The notes under the pieces were generated by a model. That model saw only the letters and a list, made by a program, of their open reading frames with translations. It had not been told where the DNA came from and did no database searches. From contig FR901952.1 of NCBI GenBank assembly GCA_000438255.1, positions 21,444 through 29,585 on the forward strand: DNA of 8,142 bases, given 5' to 3'. The stretch's first letter is position 1. Every line of letters begins with the position of its first letter. Below are positions 5,303 to 8,142 of the stretch, one piece after another. The stretch comes from Clostridium sp. CAG:389. Lineage in GTDB: Bacteria; Bacillota; Clostridia; TANB77; CAG-508. Position numbers and translations under genes: made by a program.

Positions 5303-7711
5303 ATGGCTTACAATTTTAAAGAAATAGAAAAAAAATGGCAAGAAAAATGGGACAAAGAAGGAACATTCAATGCCAAAGATGATTATACAATGAAAAAATG
5401 GTACGGACTAATAGAATTTCCATATCCATCAGGACAAGGTCTACATGTTGGACATCCTCGTAGTTACACAGCATTAGATATTATTGCAAGAAAAAGAAGA
5501 CTACAAGGATATAATGTTTTATTTCCAATAGGATTTGATGCATTTGGTTTACCTGCTGAAAACTATGCAATAAAAACAAATGTACATCCTAAAATAACAA
5601 CAGCACAAAATATAGCTCATTTTACAGAGCAATTAAAATCATTGGGATTTTCTTTTGACTGGTCAAGAAAAATAGACACAACAGACCCTGAGTATTACAA
5701 ATGGACACAATGGATTTTCATTCAATTATATAAACATGGTCTAGCATATAAAGCAACAATGCCTATCAACTTCTGTACAGGATGCAAAGTTGGTTTAGCA
5801 AATGAAGAAGTAGTTAATGGTGTTTGTGAAAGATGTGGTAGTCCTGTCGTTCAAAAAGAAAAATCTGAATGGATGCTTAAAATTACTGATTATGCTCAAA
5901 AATTAATTGATGATTTAGATGATGTTGATTTCTTAGAAAAAATCAAAGTTCAACAAAAAAATTGGATTGGTAGATCAGAAGGTGCAGAAGTTAATTTCAA
6001 AATTGCTAATATGGATAAGAATTTAACTGTTTACACAACAAGACCTGATACTTTATTTGGCGCAACTTATATGGTTATTTCCCCAGAACATCCAATTTTA
6101 AAAGAATTAGAAGATAAAATTGAAAATTTAAGTGAAGTTCAAGAATATCAAAAACAAGCTAGTTTAAAATCTGCTTTCGAACGTTCTGAATTGAATAAAG
6201 AAAAAACTGGTGTTGAAATTAAAGGTATTACAGCTATAAATCCATTGACAAACCAAGAAATTCCTATCTGGATTTCTGATTATGTTTTAATTACATATGG
6301 TACTGGTGCAATAATGGCTGTTCCTGCTCATGACACTCGTGATTATGAATTTGCTAAAAAATTCAATTTACCAATTGTTCAAGTTGTTGATGGCAAAAAT
6401 GTTGATTTATCAAAAGAAGCTTTCACAGATGTTGCAACAGGTAAACTTATCAATTCTGATTTTTTAAATGGTTTAGAAGTTTCAGAAGCCAAAAAGACTG
6501 TTATAAAATATTTGGAAGATAATCATATTGGTACTAAAAAAGTTAATTATAAATTACGTGACTGGGTATTTTCTCGTCAAAGATATTGGGGTGAACCTAT
6601 TCCAATGGTTTATTGTGATGATTGTGGCTGGGTTCCACTTGATGAAAAAGATTTGCCTTTAAGATTACCAGAAGTTGAAGAATTTACACCTGGTGAAAAT
6701 GGTGAATCACCTTTGGCAAAACAAACAGATTGGATTAATACTACTTGTCCTCATTGTGGTAAACCTGCGAAAAGAGAGACAGATACAATGCCTCAATGGG
6801 CTGGTTCTTCTTGGTATTTCCTAAGATATATGGATCCACATAATGACAAAGAACTTGCTTCAAAAGAAGCTTTGGAATATTGGTCACCTGTGGATTGGTA
6901 TAATGGTGGTATGGAACATACTACTTTGCACTTATTATATTCAAGATTTTGGCATAAGTTCTTATATGATATTGGTGTTGTTCCAACAAAAGAACCTTAT
7001 CAAAAACGTACTTCTCATGGCATGATTTTGGGAACAAATGGTGAAAAAATGTCTAAATCAAAAGGAAATGTTATAAATCCAGATGATATAGTAAATGAAT
7101 TTGGTGCTGATACTTTTAGAGTCTACGAAATGTTTATGGGACCTTTTGATCAAGTTGCTGCATGGTCTATGGAAAGTATTCGTGGCTGTGGTAAATTCTT
7201 AGATAGAGTTTGGAATATGCAAAATATGTTAGTTGATGGTGATATCTATTCACCAGAAACTGAAAAAATGATGCATAAAGCAATTAAAAAAGTTTCACAA
7301 GATATTGAAGATATGAAATTTAATACTTCTGTATCTACCTTTATGACAATGGTTAATGAATTTTATAAGATTGGAAAAATTAATAAAGCTGAGTTTAAAA
7401 CATTTTTAACTTTATTAAATCCATTCGTACCACATATTACAGAGGAACTTAATAAAATTGCTGGTTTTGAAGCTGATGTTTCTACATATAGTTGGCCAGA
7501 GTACGATGAATCAAAAACTGTTGATGATGAAATTACTTTACCTATTCAGTTTAATGGTAAATTAAAAGCTACTATTACTATTTCTGTTGATGATGATGAG
7601 TCTTCTGTTAAGGAAAAAGTTCATAATGCTATTGATTCTAAATTGGATGGTAAGACTATTGTTAAAGAAATTTATGTTAAAAATAAAATTTATAATGTTG
7701 TTGTTAAATAA
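5303..7711 (+). CDS. leuS: Leucyl-tRNA synthetase (class I)
   Basis: This enzyme attaches leucine to tRNA(Leu) using ATP, in the cytoplasm. It is complete at 802 residues, normal for bacterial LeuRS. The Rossmann fold has FPYPSGQGLHVGH with the HIGH-type motif HVGH at 48-51, and KMSKS at 582-586. A zinc-knuckle candidate has C158/C161 and C175/C178. The CP1 editing domain, which hydrolyses mischarged tRNA, carries TTRPDT at 245-250 and GTGAIMAVPAHDTRD at 333-347, with the conserved Asp at 347; editing therefore looks intact. Two more Cys pairs (438/441 and 482/485) flank the catalytic insertion before MPQWAGSSWYFLRYMDP. The C-terminal tRNA-binding end is present. AAAGGAG just upstream fixes the start. 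The gene is divergent from the HD gene, has its own promoter, and ends 60 nt before a hairpin terminator. The first 150 or so codons prefer A-ending codons and the rest T-ending ones. Confidence 0.98.
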   Translation: MAYNFKEIEKKWQEKWDKEGTFNAKDDYTMKKWYGLIEFPYPSGQGLHVGHPRSYTALDIIARKRRLQGYNVLFPIGFDAFGLPAENYAIKTNVHPKITTAQNIAHFTEQLKSLGFSFDWSRKIDTTDPEYYKWTQWIFIQLYKHGLAYKATMPINFCTGCKVGLANEEVVNGVCERCGSPVVQKEKSEWMLKITDYAQKLIDDLDDVDFLEKIKVQQKNWIGRSEGAEVNFKIANMDKNLTVYTTRPDTLFGATYMVISPEHPILKELEDKIENLSEVQEYQKQASLKSAFERSELNKEKTGVEIKGITAINPLTNQEIPIWISDYVLITYGTGAIMAVPAHDTRDYEFAKKFNLPIVQVVDGKNVDLSKEAFTDVATGKLINSDFLNGLEVSEAKKTVIKYLEDNHIGTKKVNYKLRDWVFSRQRYWGEPIPMVYCDDCGWVPLDEKDLPLRLPEVEEFTPGENGESPLAKQTDWINTTCPHCGKPAKRETDTMPQWAGSSWYFLRYMDPHNDKELASKEALEYWSPVDWYNGGMEHTTLHLLYSRFWHKFLYDIGVVPTKEPYQKRTSHGMILGTNGEKMSKSKGNVINPDDIVNEFGADTFRVYEMFMGPFDQVAAWSMESIRGCGKFLDRVWNMQNMLVDGDIYSPETEKMMHKAIKKVSQDIEDMKFNTSVSTFMTMVNEFYKIGKINKAEFKTFLTLLNPFVPHITEELNKIAGFEADVSTYSWPEYDESKTVDDEITLPIQFNGKLKATITISVDDDESSVKEKVHNAIDSKLDGKTIVKEIYVKNKIYNVVVK

Positions 7712-7771
7712 TGTTTAAATTTGTAAGATTTAATAAATATAATTTATATTTGTGATATAACTTTAATTATC

Positions 7772-7803
7772 TACCCTATTGAATTTTGAAGTTCAATAGG
7801 GTA
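7772..7803. terminator. Hairpin terminator shared by leuS and the convergent coiled-coil gene
   Basis: A perfect 12-bp stem pairs TACCCTATTGAA (7772-7783) with TTCAATAGGGTA (7792-7803) across an 8-base loop. It lies 60 nt after the leuS stop and 12 nt past the end of the convergent minus-strand gene. The T-runs are weak on both sides (TTACTTT on plus; GATAATTAAAG on minus), but position and symmetry suit a bidirectional terminator. An all-A/T inverted repeat at 7735-7751 precedes it and is probably not functional. Confidence 0.7.
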
Positions 7804-7814
7804 TTACTTTGGAA

Positions 7815-8142
7815 TTAATACGCTCGAACCGCTGAATTTAAAGCGTAGATTTTATCATCATGATTATCTAATCTTTTTTCGCATTTTTCTACTCTTTTAT
7901 TTACTGAATTAAATTTTTCTGTATGTCCTGTGACTACATCTAATAAAATATCAAGTTTTTCTCCATGTTCTACTTCTATTCTTGCTACTGCTAGGCTTAC
8001 TTGATTTATTTTTTCTAAAAGATTTTTTTCCATTTTTTGTTGTTTTTCACCAAGTTCATCAAGTCTTTTGAATGTTTCTTCTTGTTTTTCACCAAATTCA
8101 TCAAGTCTTTTGGTTGTTTCTTCTTGTTTTTGTCCAAGTTCA
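7815..8142 (-). CDS. Coiled-coil protein of unknown function, C-terminal 108 residues (N-terminus off the right edge)
   Basis: The frame is open from the window edge to the TAA at 7815-7817. The Met at 8033 (72 residues from the end) has no convincing ribosome-binding site, and the repeat pattern continues upstream of it, so it is internal. The visible N-terminal part is a 14-residue repeat, [L/F]-G-[E/Q]-K-Q-E-E-T-x-K-R-L-D-E, with two complete copies, the start of a diverged third (LGEKQQK) and, before them, the end of none. The remainder (NQVSLAVARIEVEHGEKLDILLDVVTGHTEKFNSVNKRVEKCEKRLDNHDDKI) has hydrophobic residues in heptad-like spacing and many charged residues, pointing to a long parallel or antiparallel coiled coil. 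No signal or membrane segment is visible in this part. From memory it resembles short coiled-coil hypothetical proteins of Clostridia carrying a VARIEVEHGEKLD-type segment; no function is known to me. It converges on leuS and shares its terminator. Confidence 0.75.
   Translation of the reverse strand, partial: ELGQKQEETTKRLDEFGEKQEETFKRLDELGEKQQKMEKNLLEKINQVSLAVARIEVEHGEKLDILLDVVTGHTEKFNSVNKRVEKCEKRLDNHDDKIYALNSAVRAY
8051..8142. repeat. 42-bp tandem repeat within the coiled-coil gene
   Basis: Units 8051-8092 and 8093-8134 match at 37 of 42 positions by my alignment. A third unit begins at 8135 and its eight visible bases match the first unit exactly. The period is a multiple of three and encodes the 14-residue, two-heptad coiled-coil unit, so copy-number changes would keep the frame. 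The array runs off the right edge and its full length is unknown. Confidence 0.85.

Noticed and set aside
6843..7025. A 60-residue plus-strand frame inside leuS
   Set aside because: It is an alternative frame of the intact synthetase, with no independent start signal.
7735..7751. An inverted repeat AAATATA-ATT-TATATTT after leuS
   Set aside because: It is made only of A and T with a 3-base loop, is thermodynamically weak, and is expected by chance in such AT-rich spacer.
5267..7822. The 11-mer GAATTAATACG occurs at 5267-5277 in the leuS leader and at 7812-7822 at the end of the coiled-coil gene, flanking leuS
   Set aside because: They look like direct repeats around leuS, but they are short, AT-rich and one lies partly in coding sequence. 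leuS is a core gene and nothing else suggests mobility.
7815..8033. A separate 72-residue gene starting at the ATG at 8033
   Set aside because: The same frame stays open to the window edge with a clear coiled-coil repeat upstream, and there is no proper ribosome-binding site before this Met, so it is an internal residue.

Overview
The window is a very AT-rich stretch of a bacterial chromosome, judged by eye at about 30% G+C or less. Codons favour A and T endings, ribosome-binding sites are strong AAAGGA/AAGGAG types, and promoters are consensus-like with extended -10 boxes. TGG is used for Trp and stops are TAA or TAG, so the standard bacterial code fits. Gene content and protein style (Gram-positive-type Mfd, TopB with a D-x-G-R-E-G-E TOPRIM motif, LeuRS with Cys pairs) suggest a low-G+C Firmicute, most likely a Clostridia-type organism. 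That placement is inference.

Layout from left to right. Positions 1-2231 (minus) hold the N-terminal 743 residues of mfd, the transcription-repair coupling factor, whose C-terminus lies beyond the left edge. Positions 2232-2412 are intergenic, with the mfd promoter and a strong hairpin terminator directly after topB. Positions 2413-4365 (minus) are topB, DNA topoisomerase III. Positions 4394-5164 (minus) encode an HD-domain phosphohydrolase-like protein of unknown substrate, 28 nt upstream of topB and probably its operon partner. Positions 5165-5302 form a compact divergent promoter region with two back-to-back promoters whose -35 boxes are the arms of one inverted repeat. Positions 5303-7711 (plus) are leuS, leucyl-tRNA synthetase, complete. 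Positions 7712-7814 carry a hairpin terminator shared by convergent genes. From 7815 to the right edge (minus) is the C-terminal part of a coiled-coil protein with a 14-residue (42-bp) tandem repeat.

The content is mostly housekeeping: transcription-coupled DNA repair, topology control and tRNA charging. I see no defence locus, mobile element, CRISPR array, tRNA or rRNA gene. I do not think the window holds a new system. The points worth a second look are small: a symmetric operator-like element at the divergent promoters, a terminator-like hairpin buried antisense in the start of mfd, an A-to-T shift in codon third positions along leuS and topB, the lack of a T-box leader before leuS, and the repeat-bearing coiled-coil protein at the edge.
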